Shown piece after piece: positions 18,484 to 27,034 of a DNA stretch of 64,000 nucleotides; position 1 is the first letter of the stretch, and each line of letters starts with the position of its first letter. Source of the DNA: Sphingobacteriales bacterium 44-15 (GTDB lineage Bacteria > Bacteroidota > Bacteroidia > Chitinophagales > Chitinophagaceae). A model generated the notes under the pieces. It was given only the letters and a program-made list of their open reading frames with translations, had not been told where the DNA came from and did no database searches. The translations under genes and the position numbers were made by a program. The DNA is taken from the NCBI GenBank assembly GCA_001899685.1, contig MKWG01000011.1:124001-188000 (forward strand). The letters are read 5' to 3'.

Positions 18484-18702
18484 TCCTGGTTATCTTTATA
18501 TCTCCCTGTATAAACCCATTATTTTGAAAATGTAAATGTACTCGTTTCGCCTAAATGTGGTTTTATTCTGCTGAAGATTTTGAGCCTGAATATATTGATG
18601 TATATTGAAACGATGCTTTAAAATTTTTATTCTTTTAAATGGCGTGAAAAATATAGTGGGTTGAAAATGTAAAAACTGTAAGTTGCAGAACAAACGACAT
18701 CC

Positions 18703-19476
18703 ATGAATAATAATTCCGGGAGATTTACGGGACAGGTGGCTATAGTAACAGGAGCGGGGCAGGGCATTGGTTTTGAAATTGCAAAAGAGCTCTGCAGGCA
18801 GGGGGCAGGCGTAATATTGAATGATATTGATGCAGCACTGACAGCAAAGGCAGCTGCGGCAATTTCCGGAGAGGGATTTTCCTGTAAAGGATGTGCCGGG
18901 GATGTATCTGATCCTCTCTTTATTGATACAATGGTGCAGGAAGCTATCGGGCAGTTTGGAAAGCTTACCATTGCCGTAGCCAATGCCGGTATAACTTTAT
19001 TCGGAGAATTCCTGAGCTATAAGCCTGAGGCACTGCGGCAGGTGATGCAGCTTAATCTTGGCGGCAGCTTCTTTCTGGCGCAGGCTACAGCTAAAGCCAT
19101 TATCAGTCAGCAATCCGGCGGTAGCATATTGTTCATGTCTTCCGTTACCGGTCACCAGGCGCATAAAAACCTGGCGGCGTATGGCATGACAAAAGCTGCG
19201 CTTGAGATGCTTGCCAAAACGCTGGTCGTGGAATTGTCTGAACATAATATTAATGTAAACGCGATTGCTCCCGGGGCAACAAGTACCGAGCGTACACTGG
19301 ATGACCCGGATTATGTTGGCACCTGGAGCCGCATAACGCCGATGGGGCGGCCGGCAACGGTAGCTGATATAGCCAATGCGGCGCTTTTTCTCATATCGCC
19401 GGGTTCCCGTCATATTACCGGGCAGAGCCTCGTGGTGGACGGTGGCTGGACTTCTGTAAGCCCTTCTCCTTATTAA
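18703..19476 (+). CDS. SDR family oxidoreductase (classical)
   Basis: A 257-residue NAD(P)-dependent short-chain dehydrogenase. The Rossmann motif TGAGQGIGFEIA is at about residue 15, NAGITLFGEF near 92, and the catalytic Ser and Tyr-x-x-x-Lys in FMSSVTG and AAYGMTKAALE. The C-terminal GQSLVVDGGWTS is typical of the FabG-like group. The substrate cannot be read from sequence. It faces, and ends 8 bp from, a second SDR on the opposite strand. It may serve sugar or lactone chemistry, but it is 40 kb from the deoxy-sugar genes. Confidence 0.9.
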   Translation: MNNNSGRFTGQVAIVTGAGQGIGFEIAKELCRQGAGVILNDIDAALTAKAAAAISGEGFSCKGCAGDVSDPLFIDTMVQEAIGQFGKLTIAVANAGITLFGEFLSYKPEALRQVMQLNLGGSFFLAQATAKAIISQQSGGSILFMSSVTGHQAHKNLAAYGMTKAALEMLAKTLVVELSEHNINVNAIAPGATSTERTLDDPDYVGTWSRITPMGRPATVADIANAALFLISPGSRHITGQSLVVDGGWTSVSPSPY

Positions 19477-19484
19477 TAATAAGC

Positions 19485-20270
19485 TTATATACTTCCTGTT
19501 CTTCCCCCGTCTACCGGAATGCTTGCCCCATTTACATAGGAGGCTGCCGGGGATGCGAGAAATGCCACCACGCTCGCTATTTCTTCAGGCAGCCCAAACC
19601 GTTTGAGCGGGATGGCTTCCATCATGGACTTTTTTGTTGCTTCAAATTCCACCCCGTTTTTCCGTGATATGTCTTTTATAAGGTTTTCAAGCCTCCTGGT
19701 GCCGGTAGAGCCGGGCAATACATTATTTACGGTGATCCCGTATTGCCCGGTTTCATACGACAGGGTTTTTGCCCAGGCGGCAACAGCGCCGCGTATGGTA
19801 TTGGATACTCCCAACCCCGGGATCGGGATCTTAACGGAAGAAGATATGATATTAATGATCCTCCCATAGCCGGCCTGCTGCATACCGGGCAGCACTGCCT
19901 GTGAAAGTATCTGGTTGCAGACAACATGCTGGCGAAAGGCTGCTTCAAAATCTTCCGGAGCAGCCCCGGTTATGGGCCCGCTTTTCGGTCCCCCCGAATT
20001 ATTGACAAGGATATGAATAGGATAAGCGGAAACGATCTCCCGGATAGTCTCTTTTACCTGCTCCGGCTCAAAAAAGTCTGTCACGTAATACCGGTGTTGC
20101 TGCGAAGCATTCCCGGGTAACATATTAACAGCAAGCTTCAGATCCGTTTCATTCCTTGCCAGCAAAAAACAATTGCATCCGAGCGTAGCCAGTTCCATTG
20201 CTACTGCTAAACCTATTCCCCCGGAACTCCCGCATACTACTGCATTCCTGTCCTGTAGTGCTATATTCAT
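19485..20270 (-). CDS. SDR family protein lacking the YxxxK motif
   Basis: A 261-residue protein with a good SDR fold: CGSSGGIGLAVAMEL at the N-terminus, LVNNSGGPKSGP in place of NNAG, INIISSSVKIPIPG with the serine, and VNGASIPVDGGRTGS at the end. Where the catalytic Tyr-x-x-x-Lys is expected the sequence reads GVSNTIRGAVAAWAKT, that is Ser-Asn-Thr-Ile-Arg. This is a recurring SDR subgroup as far as I remember, annotated as 3-oxoacyl-ACP reductase-like, so the loss may be ancestral rather than decay. Either it uses other residues or it is not a classical dehydrogenase. Confidence 0.85.
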   Translation of the reverse strand: MNIALQDRNAVVCGSSGGIGLAVAMELATLGCNCFLLARNETDLKLAVNMLPGNASQQHRYYVTDFFEPEQVKETIREIVSAYPIHILVNNSGGPKSGPITGAAPEDFEAAFRQHVVCNQILSQAVLPGMQQAGYGRIINIISSSVKIPIPGLGVSNTIRGAVAAWAKTLSYETGQYGITVNNVLPGSTGTRRLENLIKDISRKNGVEFEATKKSMMEAIPLKRFGLPEEIASVVAFLASPAASYVNGASIPVDGGRTGSI

Positions 20271-20385
20271 TGATAACTATTTTTTCACAAAATTATCATT
20301 ACCGGCTTACGTGGCCGATCAAAAAATTATGCAGCTTTGCATTTACTTTTTATACTTTCCTGATGTGAATACCGTTATGATACGC

Positions 20386-21243
20386 ATGAAAAACCTACTT
20401 CTTTTTTTGCCCTTCACCCTTTCTGTGTTCTCAATTTCATGCCAGTCTTCTACCGGTAAGGTTGAAGCCGGAACTGTGCCGGTAACAGATACAGTACGTC
20501 AGAAAGTAATTGCTCCGGCATTGGCTGATACCCTGATAGATGCTCCTGCTATATTAGCAAAGGCACAGATCCCGGTGTTATGTTATCACCAGATCAGGGA
20601 TTGGCGACCGGGCGATTCGAAATCCGCAAAAGATTTTATTGTACCGCCTGCAATATTCAGGAGCCAGATAAAGCTGCTGGCCGACAGTGGCTATCATACC
20701 ATCCTGCCGGATGACCTGTATGCATATCTCACCAAAGGTATGCCGCTTCCTTCCAGGCCAGTTATGCTTACTTACGATGACGGCGATGCGGATCAATATA
20801 ATATTGCTGCATCTGAAATGGCAAAATACGGCTTCAAAGGAGTTTATTTTGTAATGACAGTATCTTTAGGGCGTTCTATATACATGACCAAAGAACAGGT
20901 GAAAAAGCTTTCTGATGAGGGTAATGTTATTGGCTCTCATACCTGGAATCACCAGGATGTGCGCCACTATACTGACGCCGACTGGGACAAACAGCTTACA
21001 GCGTCTGTCAGGCAGCTCGAAGAGATCACCGGGAAACCGGTAAAATATTTTGCATATCCTTTCGGCGCCTGGAATAAAGATGCTTTGGCGGCGCTGAAAA
21101 AACGAAATATTACCGCAGCTTTTCAACTATCAACCAAAATGGATCCTGATGATCCTTTATATACTATCCGTCGTATGATCGTTCCAGGTAGCTGGAGTGC
21201 CCCTGTCATGCTGAATGCAATGAAGCGGACTTTTAAGGGGTAG
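20386..21243 (+). CDS. Polysaccharide deacetylase lipoprotein
   Basis: A 285-residue exported protein starting MKNLLLFLPFTLSVFSISC, giving a lipobox cysteine at residue 19. The ATG at 20377, three codons earlier, is an equal alternative; the much longer upstream frame overlaps the opposite-strand SDR and is rejected. The NodB domain spans about 95-280: IPVLCYHQIRDW, the metal Asp pair in MLTYDDGDADQYN, the histidines in VIGSHTWNHQDVRHY, and YFAYPFGAWN. It should remove N- or O-acetyl groups from an envelope or extracellular glycan. A heptamer array starts 10 bp after the stop. Confidence 0.9.
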   Translation: MKNLLLFLPFTLSVFSISCQSSTGKVEAGTVPVTDTVRQKVIAPALADTLIDAPAILAKAQIPVLCYHQIRDWRPGDSKSAKDFIVPPAIFRSQIKLLADSGYHTILPDDLYAYLTKGMPLPSRPVMLTYDDGDADQYNIAASEMAKYGFKGVYFVMTVSLGRSIYMTKEQVKKLSDEGNVIGSHTWNHQDVRHYTDADWDKQLTASVRQLEEITGKPVKYFAYPFGAWNKDALAALKKRNITAAFQLSTKMDPDDPLYTIRRMIVPGSWSAPVMLNAMKRTFKG

Positions 21244-21252
21244 GGATTAAGA

Positions 21253-21378
21253 GTGGTAAGTGATAAGTGGTAAGTGATATCACGCAAGTTACAGATTGCA
21301 AGTCACAAGGTTCAGGTTACGAGTGATAAGACCCGGGACGTGAAATGTGACAGGCGAACCTGTAACCTGAAACCTCCC
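21253..21378. repeat. Heptamer array, locus 2
   Basis: About seventeen consecutive 7-nt units fill the gap between convergent genes. Units include GTGGTAA, GTGATAA, GTTACAG, GACGTGA, ACCTGTA and ACCTGAA. TTCAGGTTAC (21311-21320) is the exact complement of GTAACCTGAA (21362-21371), so the right part can fold on itself. The vocabulary changes along the array from GTGGTAA-type to GTTACAG-type to ACCTGTA-type. Confidence 0.85.
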
Positions 21379-21382
21379 TCTC

Positions 21383-22795
21383 TCACCACGGCAGCGAGAA
21401 TGTCTTTACAAAAGTGAAGCATTTCATGGCTTCTATCACGCCTTCTTTAATGCCAAGCCCCGAATCTTTGATACCGCCAAAAGGAGAGCTCTCGATACGA
21501 TACCCGGGCACTTCGTTAATATTAACAGTGCCTACTTTCAATTCTTTGATAAAACGGAGGGCATAGCTCATGTTGTTGGTTACGATACCGGACGATAATC
21601 CGTATGCAGTAGAGTTAGACAAGGCAATCGCATCATCGATATCTTTAAACGTCAGTATCGGCGCCAGGGGCCCAAAGGATTCGTATACCACCATATCGGC
21701 ATTTCTCGGCACATTGCTGATCACGGTTGGTTCCATCAAAGCGCCTTTGCGGTTGCCGCCCAGTAATACTCTAGCGCCCTGTTCCACGGATCTTTTTACT
21801 ACATTTTCCAGGTATATAGCTGCTGCTTCATCAATAACGGTACCCACGCGGGTTTCAGGATCGGAGGGATCACCGCAGGTATATTCTTTTGCTTTTTCAA
21901 CCAGTCTTTTAGTGAATTCGTCGGCAATTTTCTCGTGTACGAGGATCCGCTTTACTGCCGTGCAGCGTTGGCCGCTGTTGCGGAAAGAGCCTTCCGCTGC
22001 AAGGTATACGGCGAGATCCATATCGGCGTCTTCCATAATGATCACCGGGTCGTTACCACCTAATTCGAGGATAACTTTTTTATATCCTGCCATGCCCGCT
22101 ATCTTTTTGCCCACTGCCACACTGCCGGTAAAAGATACAATATCCACACGGGGATCTTTGATCAATGGCTCGGCAATTTCCGCTGTGGGCCCCAGTAAGG
22201 TGCTAAGCATATAGTGCGGTAACCCTGCTTCATACAGCAGTTCTGTCAGCATGATCGCAGTGAGCGGTGTTTTTTCCGAAGGCTTCAATATCACGGGAGT
22301 ACCTACGGCAAGCGCGGGGGCCAGCTTATGGATTACCTGGTTGAGCGGGTGGTTGAAGGGGGTGATGCATAATGCAAGCGACAGCGGCTCACGCGTGGTA
22401 AATATCTTTCTTGCCTTGCCTGATGGCGAAATATCACATGAAAAGATCTGCCCGTCGTCTTTCAGGCTTTCCATTGCAGCAAACATCAGCACATCGTGCG
22501 CCCTGCCGGTTTCATACAGCGCTTCACGTATGGCAAGACCAGATTCGGTGCTGATAGTATGGGCAAAAGCTTCCTTTCTTTGCACCAGGAGTTGTCTTGC
22601 TTTATCGAGGATAGAAAACCTGTCGTAGCGGGTGAGCTTTTTCCCGCCTTTTAAAGCGGCTTCCACTGCAGCAGATGCATGAGAGGCATTGGCGAGCGTA
22701 ACAGTGCCTGCTATGCTGTTATCATAAGGATTTTTTACTTCAAAAACATTAGTCCCGGTAACCGGAACGCCGGCAACGTAAGAGGTATATTGCAT
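21383..22795 (-). CDS. phnY: Phosphonoacetaldehyde dehydrogenase (aldehyde dehydrogenase superfamily)
   Basis: A 470-residue NAD(P)-dependent aldehyde dehydrogenase. The catalytic Cys is in FRNSGQRCTAVKRI (about residue 290) and the general-base Glu in KVILELGGNDPVI (about 252). The block CITPFNHPLNQVIHKLAPAL carries a histidine of the kind used by phosphonoacetaldehyde dehydrogenases to hold the phosphonate. The call rests mostly on the neighbour: phnA lies 20 bp upstream on the same strand, and the pair matches the known PhnY-PhnA unit. Predicted reaction: phosphonoacetaldehyde to phosphonoacetate. As an isolated sequence it could also be a glyceraldehyde-phosphate or lactaldehyde-type ALDH. 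Confidence 0.85.
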   Translation of the reverse strand: MQYTSYVAGVPVTGTNVFEVKNPYDNSIAGTVTLANASHASAAVEAALKGGKKLTRYDRFSILDKARQLLVQRKEAFAHTISTESGLAIREALYETGRAHDVLMFAAMESLKDDGQIFSCDISPSGKARKIFTTREPLSLALCITPFNHPLNQVIHKLAPALAVGTPVILKPSEKTPLTAIMLTELLYEAGLPHYMLSTLLGPTAEIAEPLIKDPRVDIVSFTGSVAVGKKIAGMAGYKKVILELGGNDPVIIMEDADMDLAVYLAAEGSFRNSGQRCTAVKRILVHEKIADEFTKRLVEKAKEYTCGDPSDPETRVGTVIDEAAAIYLENVVKRSVEQGARVLLGGNRKGALMEPTVISNVPRNADMVVYESFGPLAPILTFKDIDDAIALSNSTAYGLSSGIVTNNMSYALRFIKELKVGTVNINEVPGYRIESSPFGGIKDSGLGIKEGVIEAMKCFTFVKTFSLPW

Positions 22796-22815
22796 TGTAG
22801 TATATGTTTGGAGAG

Positions 22816-24063
22816 TTATTCGGCAATGGCGCCATTGATGGTAAAGTCAAAAACATTGAAATTGCGGGGATCCCCGCAGGCCTTCATGATATATTTTTTA
22901 TTTAACGGATGAGAAAGGATCAGGGGCACCATCTCTTCATACCTGCCTCCATGCGATCGAAGGGTACCGTCGAGCGCCGATATATCATGATCTTTCGGGC
23001 GTCGCCCAACCACTACATCTCTTGCAGACATTACTACCAGGTCGCCTATGCGGTCTTCCGGCTGCTCCAGCAGGCGAACCGCAGTTTTCCTGTCATGTAC
23101 TTCGGTTATGCCCGGCTGCAGGGACAGCCATTCTTTTATCTCAGGCAGCTTCTCTTTGTGCTGTACGTGCACTACCACGTAAGAGCCCAAAGCACCATGA
23201 TGCTTCACATAAGGATCCGTAATAGGGCATATCACCCTGAACCCTTCTCCAAACTGCGCTTCCAGTATTTCTTCCACAAAGATCACATTAGGAGTGCCAT
23301 CTGCTTTCACCTTGGCATTCATCCCATGGTCGGCAGTGGCGCCTACTACAGCCCCGGCTTCCACCAACCTGCCGATCTCGGTATCCATGGCTTCATAAAA
23401 AGCCAGCGATGCTTCCGCTTCAGGTGCGTAGGTATGCTGCATATAATCCGTGAGCGATAAATATAAAAAATCAGCAAGCCCCGCTTTGATCAGCGCTACT
23501 CCTGCGCGCAGTACAAAAAGGCTGGCATCCGCGCTGTATATAGCGGGCGTAGGATATCCCACGATCTGTTCAACATTATCTATGCCATGGGTAGCTTTCT
23601 GCGCCAGGTTTGCTTTTTCTGCTGAAAAAGCGATGCCATCTAATTTATATGATAGGATGTCCCTGAGCTTTTCTTTAGCGGTCACTACAGCCACTTTCCT
23701 GCCTGCATTTGCCGCTGCTGCCAGTATGGTATCGGCGCGGAGGTATTCAGATGAATTCATCATTACTTCCTGGTCGCGTGCAGCATCATAAAAAAAGTTG
23801 CCGCTGATGCCATGTATCGCCGGCGATACGCCAGTGACGATGGAAGCATTATTTACGTTGGTGAAAGAAGGAAGCGCTCCCCGCACCATACCACGATAAC
23901 CTTTTTTGCTCATTTGCTGTAAATGAGGCAACCTTCCGTTGGCGGCAGTGATATCAAGATATTCATCCGCCGAACCATCTATGCAGATCACTACAACAGG
24001 TTTGGACGGAGGGGCATATGTAATACCATTTGCGCTGAAAGGCTTGACAGAGATGGAAGACAT
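22816..24063 (-). CDS. phnA: Phosphonoacetate hydrolase
   Basis: A 415-residue member of the alkaline phosphatase superfamily predicted to cleave the C-P bond of phosphonoacetate to acetate and phosphate. Metal and nucleophile residues are visible in VVICIDGSADEYLD, PSFTNVNNASIVTGV (nucleophile Thr), LTDYMQHTYAPEA, GATADHGMN and LRSHGGRYEEMVP. The HTYAPEA and HGG-RYEE blocks fit PhnA rather than general nucleotide pyrophosphatases. No signal peptide is seen, so it acts in the cytosol. It precedes phnY by 20 bp and follows an XRE-cupin regulator gene on the same strand, with a heptamer array between. Confidence 0.92.
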   Translation of the reverse strand: MSSISVKPFSANGITYAPPSKPVVVICIDGSADEYLDITAANGRLPHLQQMSKKGYRGMVRGALPSFTNVNNASIVTGVSPAIHGISGNFFYDAARDQEVMMNSSEYLRADTILAAAANAGRKVAVVTAKEKLRDILSYKLDGIAFSAEKANLAQKATHGIDNVEQIVGYPTPAIYSADASLFVLRAGVALIKAGLADFLYLSLTDYMQHTYAPEAEASLAFYEAMDTEIGRLVEAGAVVGATADHGMNAKVKADGTPNVIFVEEILEAQFGEGFRVICPITDPYVKHHGALGSYVVVHVQHKEKLPEIKEWLSLQPGITEVHDRKTAVRLLEQPEDRIGDLVVMSARDVVVGRRPKDHDISALDGTLRSHGGRYEEMVPLILSHPLNKKYIMKACGDPRNFNVFDFTINGAIAE

Positions 24064-24140
24064 GATGTGATTATGTTTATAAATACTAAATTAAATATAG
24101 CAAATGTAAACATTTTCACGAAACCGGGAGGTTAAAAAAA

Positions 24141-24245
24141 GTGGTAAGGGGTAAGGGGTAAGTGGTAAGACGTGAAAGGTGAGACGTGAACCTGCAATCT
24201 GAAACATCTTATCACTTACCACTTACCTCTTATTGCTTCCCTCCC
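24141..24245. repeat. Heptamer array, locus 3
   Basis: Fifteen contiguous 7-nt units lie between the regulator stop and the phnA promoter region, abutting the regulator stop exactly. Units include GTGGTAA, GGGGTAA, GACGTGA, ATCTGAA, ATCACTT and ACCACTT. GGTAAGTGGTAAG (24157-24169) is exactly complementary to CTTACCACTTACC (24215-24227), giving a 13-bp stem. Confidence 0.9.
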
Positions 24246-24830
24246 TTACCGCTCTGTGATAAAGAAATATACCACGAGCATAAGGGCGTCAGTATCGCCG
24301 ATATTAGCAGGCTTATGGGGAAGCCGGCCGTCAAAAAAGAGGGAATCACCTTCTTCTATTACATATTTCTCGTTTTCAATATGGTACTCTACTTTTCCCC
24401 GGATCACATATTTATATTCGTAGGCATCTGTTTTGATCATATGGGCGCGCTTAGCCCCCTTTTTTAATTCGAGCAGCACGGTATCTACCGGACCTCCGTC
24501 CATATTGCGCGTCAGTATCCTTTTGTATTTAAAGCCTTTGGCAACCTCTTTTTCAAAGGGCAGGTAATCTTTTTTCGACTTGATAATGATCTTCTGCTTG
24601 CTTTCCCGGTTATGGCTGATATCCTCAAAAAAATCCTTGAGGTCTATGCTCAGCGCCAGCACAATATTCATGAGCACGGGAAGAGAGGGTACCGTACGGT
24701 TATTTTCAATTTGCGAGATAAGCCCCTTGCTTACCTGCGCCTCAGTGGCCAATTCCTGAACGGTCTTTTTCTGGGCTTTGCGGGTTTCTTTTATTTTATT
24801 GCTTATTTGTATAAGGATGTCTTCCTGCAT
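24246..24830 (-). CDS. XRE-cupin transcriptional regulator
   Basis: A 194-residue two-domain regulator. Residues about 8-65 form an XRE helix-turn-helix (KTVQELATEAQVSKGLISQI, then ENNRTVPSLPVL). Residues about 110-190 form a small cupin with KRAHMIKTDAYEYKYVIRG and EEGDSLFFDGRLPHKPANI, the usual ligand-sensing barrel. It is first in the minus-strand run regulator-phnA-phnY and so probably controls phosphonoacetate or aminoethylphosphonate use. The cupin ligand is unknown. The promoter region upstream contains another heptamer array and is shared with the divergent tetR gene. Confidence 0.9.
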   Translation of the reverse strand: MQEDILIQISNKIKETRKAQKKTVQELATEAQVSKGLISQIENNRTVPSLPVLMNIVLALSIDLKDFFEDISHNRESKQKIIIKSKKDYLPFEKEVAKGFKYKRILTRNMDGGPVDTVLLELKKGAKRAHMIKTDAYEYKYVIRGKVEYHIENEKYVIEEGDSLFFDGRLPHKPANIGDTDALMLVVYFFITER

Positions 24831-24907
24831 GTTGAAAAGATTTCCGGTCTAAATTAGTCGTTACGGCAATAATCATCAAAAGTTTTAATGGGAATAGAGA
24901 GAGGGAA

Positions 24908-25037
24908 GACGATAAACGTGAGATGTCAAACGATAAACGTGGGATGTCAAACGACAGACGTGAGACGACAAATGTGAAAACCTCTCGCATTTCACGTTTA
25001 TCGTCTCATGTCTCACGCATTCACATTGCCCATTCAC
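24908..25037. repeat. Heptamer array, locus 4, in a divergent promoter region
   Basis: Ten units on the left (GACGATA, AACGTGA, GATGTCA and variants) are followed by an 11-nt break and seven units on the right (ATTTCAC, GTTTATC, GTCTCAT, CATTGCC, CATTCAC). GACGATAAACGTGA (24908-24921) is exactly complementary to TCACGTTTATCGTC (24992-25005). This is the only array placed between two divergent genes rather than behind a stop codon. Confidence 0.9.
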
Positions 25038-25049
25038 TCATACGACAGT

Positions 25050-25078
25050 TTTAGACTAAAACTAAAGATTGGTCTAAA
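25050..25078. promoter_or_regulatory. TetR operator upstream of tetR
   Basis: TTTAGAC at 25050-25056 and GTCTAAA at 25072-25078 form an inverted repeat with a 15-nt spacer; extended arms match at 9 of 10 positions. A TACCTTTA -7-like box follows at 25086-25093, so binding would block RNA polymerase. The same sequence and spacing recurs before the efflux gene at 25721-25749. Confidence 0.8.
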
Positions 25079-25109
25079 AATTTATTACCTTTATGCCTGA
25101 AAATAAACT

Positions 25110-25706
25110 ATGGCGGGCGATACATTCAGAGAACAGGTTTTAGAGGCGGCACAAAAGCTCTTTCGTGAGAAAGGACTTGGCGCGGTAACTATGGAAGATG
25201 TGGCAAAGGCAGTAGGCAAAGGCAAAAGTACCCTGTACTATTATTTTAAAAGCAAAGAAGAGATATTTAATGCGGTGCTTGAAACGGAAATGAATGGCGT
25301 TATCCTTGAGAGCATCAGGCAGGTAAGCCTTAAAAAAGGATTATTAGCCCAACTGACTGCTTTTGCGAGAACAAAATTTGAAATGACCCGCAAGCGCAGG
25401 TCTTTATATAAAGCTATGGAAATAGGTATGGATGCGGAGGCATTTTCAAAGTATAATGAAGCAAAAAAGCTGGTGCATCAAAAATACCTGCAAAAAGAAA
25501 AACAGGTGCTGCAACAGGTATTGGTAGCTGCGATGGAACATGCTGAAATCAGGCGCCTGGATAATGCCAGGCTTGATGAAATCATTTTTATTTTCCTCTC
25601 ATCGCTTCGCGGTATTAACCGTGAGATCTTTGTTCACGGCAGTACTGAAGACGGCATGCAGATGACAACGGCGGTCTGCAAACTGTTTTATGACGGTCTG
25701 CAATAA
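25110..25706 (+). CDS. TetR family transcriptional repressor
   Basis: A 198-residue repressor. The N-terminal helix-turn-helix (about 1-50) reads EKGLGAVTMEDVAKAVGKGK followed by STLYYYFKSKEEIF, a textbook TetR signature. The C-terminal helical ligand domain is not conserved enough to name the inducer. It precedes an MFS efflux gene by 50 bp. Both genes carry the same 29-bp inverted repeat in their upstream region, so autorepression and control of the pump are strongly suggested. Confidence 0.93.
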   Translation: MAGDTFREQVLEAAQKLFREKGLGAVTMEDVAKAVGKGKSTLYYYFKSKEEIFNAVLETEMNGVILESIRQVSLKKGLLAQLTAFARTKFEMTRKRRSLYKAMEIGMDAEAFSKYNEAKKLVHQKYLQKEKQVLQQVLVAAMEHAEIRRLDNARLDEIIFIFLSSLRGINREIFVHGSTEDGMQMTTAVCKLFYDGLQ

Positions 25707-25720
25707 TTTTTTTAACATTT

Positions 25721-25749
25721 TTTAGACTAAATATAAAAATTGGTCTAAA
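25721..25749. promoter_or_regulatory. TetR operator upstream of the MFS efflux gene
   Basis: TTTAGAC at 25721-25727 and GTCTAAA at 25743-25749 repeat the geometry of the tetR operator exactly (29 bp, 15-nt spacer, right arm preceded by ATTG). The second arm ends 7 bp before the ATG, so a bound repressor would block expression directly. Confidence 0.8.
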
Positions 25750-25756
25750 TAAAGAT

Positions 25757-27034
25757 ATGAGATTTTCGAATGCTTTCAGGGTTTTTGCTTCGCGCAGCTA
25801 CAGCCTGTTCTTTGCGGGGCAACTGATCTCCCGGCTGGGAATGTGGATGCAGCGTACTGCGGTTATCTGGGTGGTATATACTATAACGAATTCCGTGTTG
25901 ATGGTGGGCCTGGCTACTTTTGCGGAACAGTTTCCTTCCTTTATCCTTTCACCGGCAGGAGGTATCACGGCAGACCGTTATGACCGCTACAGGATATTAA
26001 TGGCAACACAAATTGCTTCGGCGCTGCAGGCGGTGCTGCTGACAATGCTGTATTATTCCGGGTATCGTGAAATATGGGTGCTGCTTACGCTAAGTGTTAT
26101 TCTCGGCATAGCCAATGCCTACGATATACCCGCCCGGCAGGCAATGGTGAACGACCTGGTGAAAAGCAGGGACGATCTGCCCGCTGCCATTGCCATGAAT
26201 TCTTCCTTAAACAATTTTACACGGCTGGCAGGTCCGGCGCTGGCCGGGATAATGCTGGCCAAATATGGCGCTACTATTTGTTTCGGGCTCAATGCCGTTA
26301 GCTTTGTGGCAGTTATCCTTTGTCTTAACCTGATACGCTTCCCTGTGTATCTGGCGCCCCCGGAAAGAAAGGCTCCCTGGACAGACTTCAGGGAGGGACT
26401 AAATTATACACGAAAACAACCTGAGATCAGCAGGATATTGATGTTATGCGCATTGGTCAGCCTGCTGATAATTACCTATAATACTTTACAACCCTATTTT
26501 GCAAAAGATGTTTTTAAAGGCGATGCAGCTATTTATGGTTATATAACTGCAGCTACGGGGCTGGGCGCATTTATCAGCACGCTGCTGGTGGCTTCACAAA
26601 AAAAAGGGAGCCGGCTGAAATTATTGCTTTTTTATAATCTCCTGTTGCTGGGTGGAGGGCTGATCATTATGTCTTTTGTGAAGGTATTGCCTGTGTTCCT
26701 GGTGATGTGCTTTATCTGCGGTTTCGGTACAATGTCGGTGATGCCTATATGCAATACCATTATACAGACAGTTTCTTCGGAGCAGATGCGGGGGCGGGTG
26801 GTTGGTTTTTTTGCCATGGCTACTTTGGGCACCATACCATTAGGCAGCCTGTTTGTAGGCTGGCTCTCAAAAATAATAGATGCCCGTTATTGCCAGTTGG
26901 CACAGGGAGTGATCTGCCTCATTATTGCCGGTTCGTTTTACCGGTTTCTAAAAGCTGATACTACCGAGGAGGAAGAATCTACTCATATAGAAGCTACCCA
27001 TACTGAACGGGAAATATTAAAACATGCTGTTTAA
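25757..27034 (+). CDS. MFS transporter, EntS-like efflux family
   Basis: A 425-residue twelve-helix transporter. The opening FRVFASRSYSLFFAGQLISR and LGMWMQRTAVIWVVYTIT, the first cytoplasmic loop GGITADRYDRYRIL, and NAYDIPARQAMVNDLV are characteristic of the MFS_3 (EntS-type exporter) group. The mid and late region (QMRGRVVGFFAMATLGTIPL) is also typical. The hydrophilic C-tail is Glu/Thr-rich. It is controlled by the adjacent TetR through a dedicated operator. The substrate is unknown; export of a toxic small molecule or siderophore is the usual role. Confidence 0.9.
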   Translation: MRFSNAFRVFASRSYSLFFAGQLISRLGMWMQRTAVIWVVYTITNSVLMVGLATFAEQFPSFILSPAGGITADRYDRYRILMATQIASALQAVLLTMLYYSGYREIWVLLTLSVILGIANAYDIPARQAMVNDLVKSRDDLPAAIAMNSSLNNFTRLAGPALAGIMLAKYGATICFGLNAVSFVAVILCLNLIRFPVYLAPPERKAPWTDFREGLNYTRKQPEISRILMLCALVSLLIITYNTLQPYFAKDVFKGDAAIYGYITAATGLGAFISTLLVASQKKGSRLKLLLFYNLLLLGGGLIIMSFVKVLPVFLVMCFICGFGTMSVMPICNTIIQTVSSEQMRGRVVGFFAMATLGTIPLGSLFVGWLSKIIDARYCQLAQGVICLIIAGSFYRFLKADTTEEEESTHIEATHTEREILKHAV

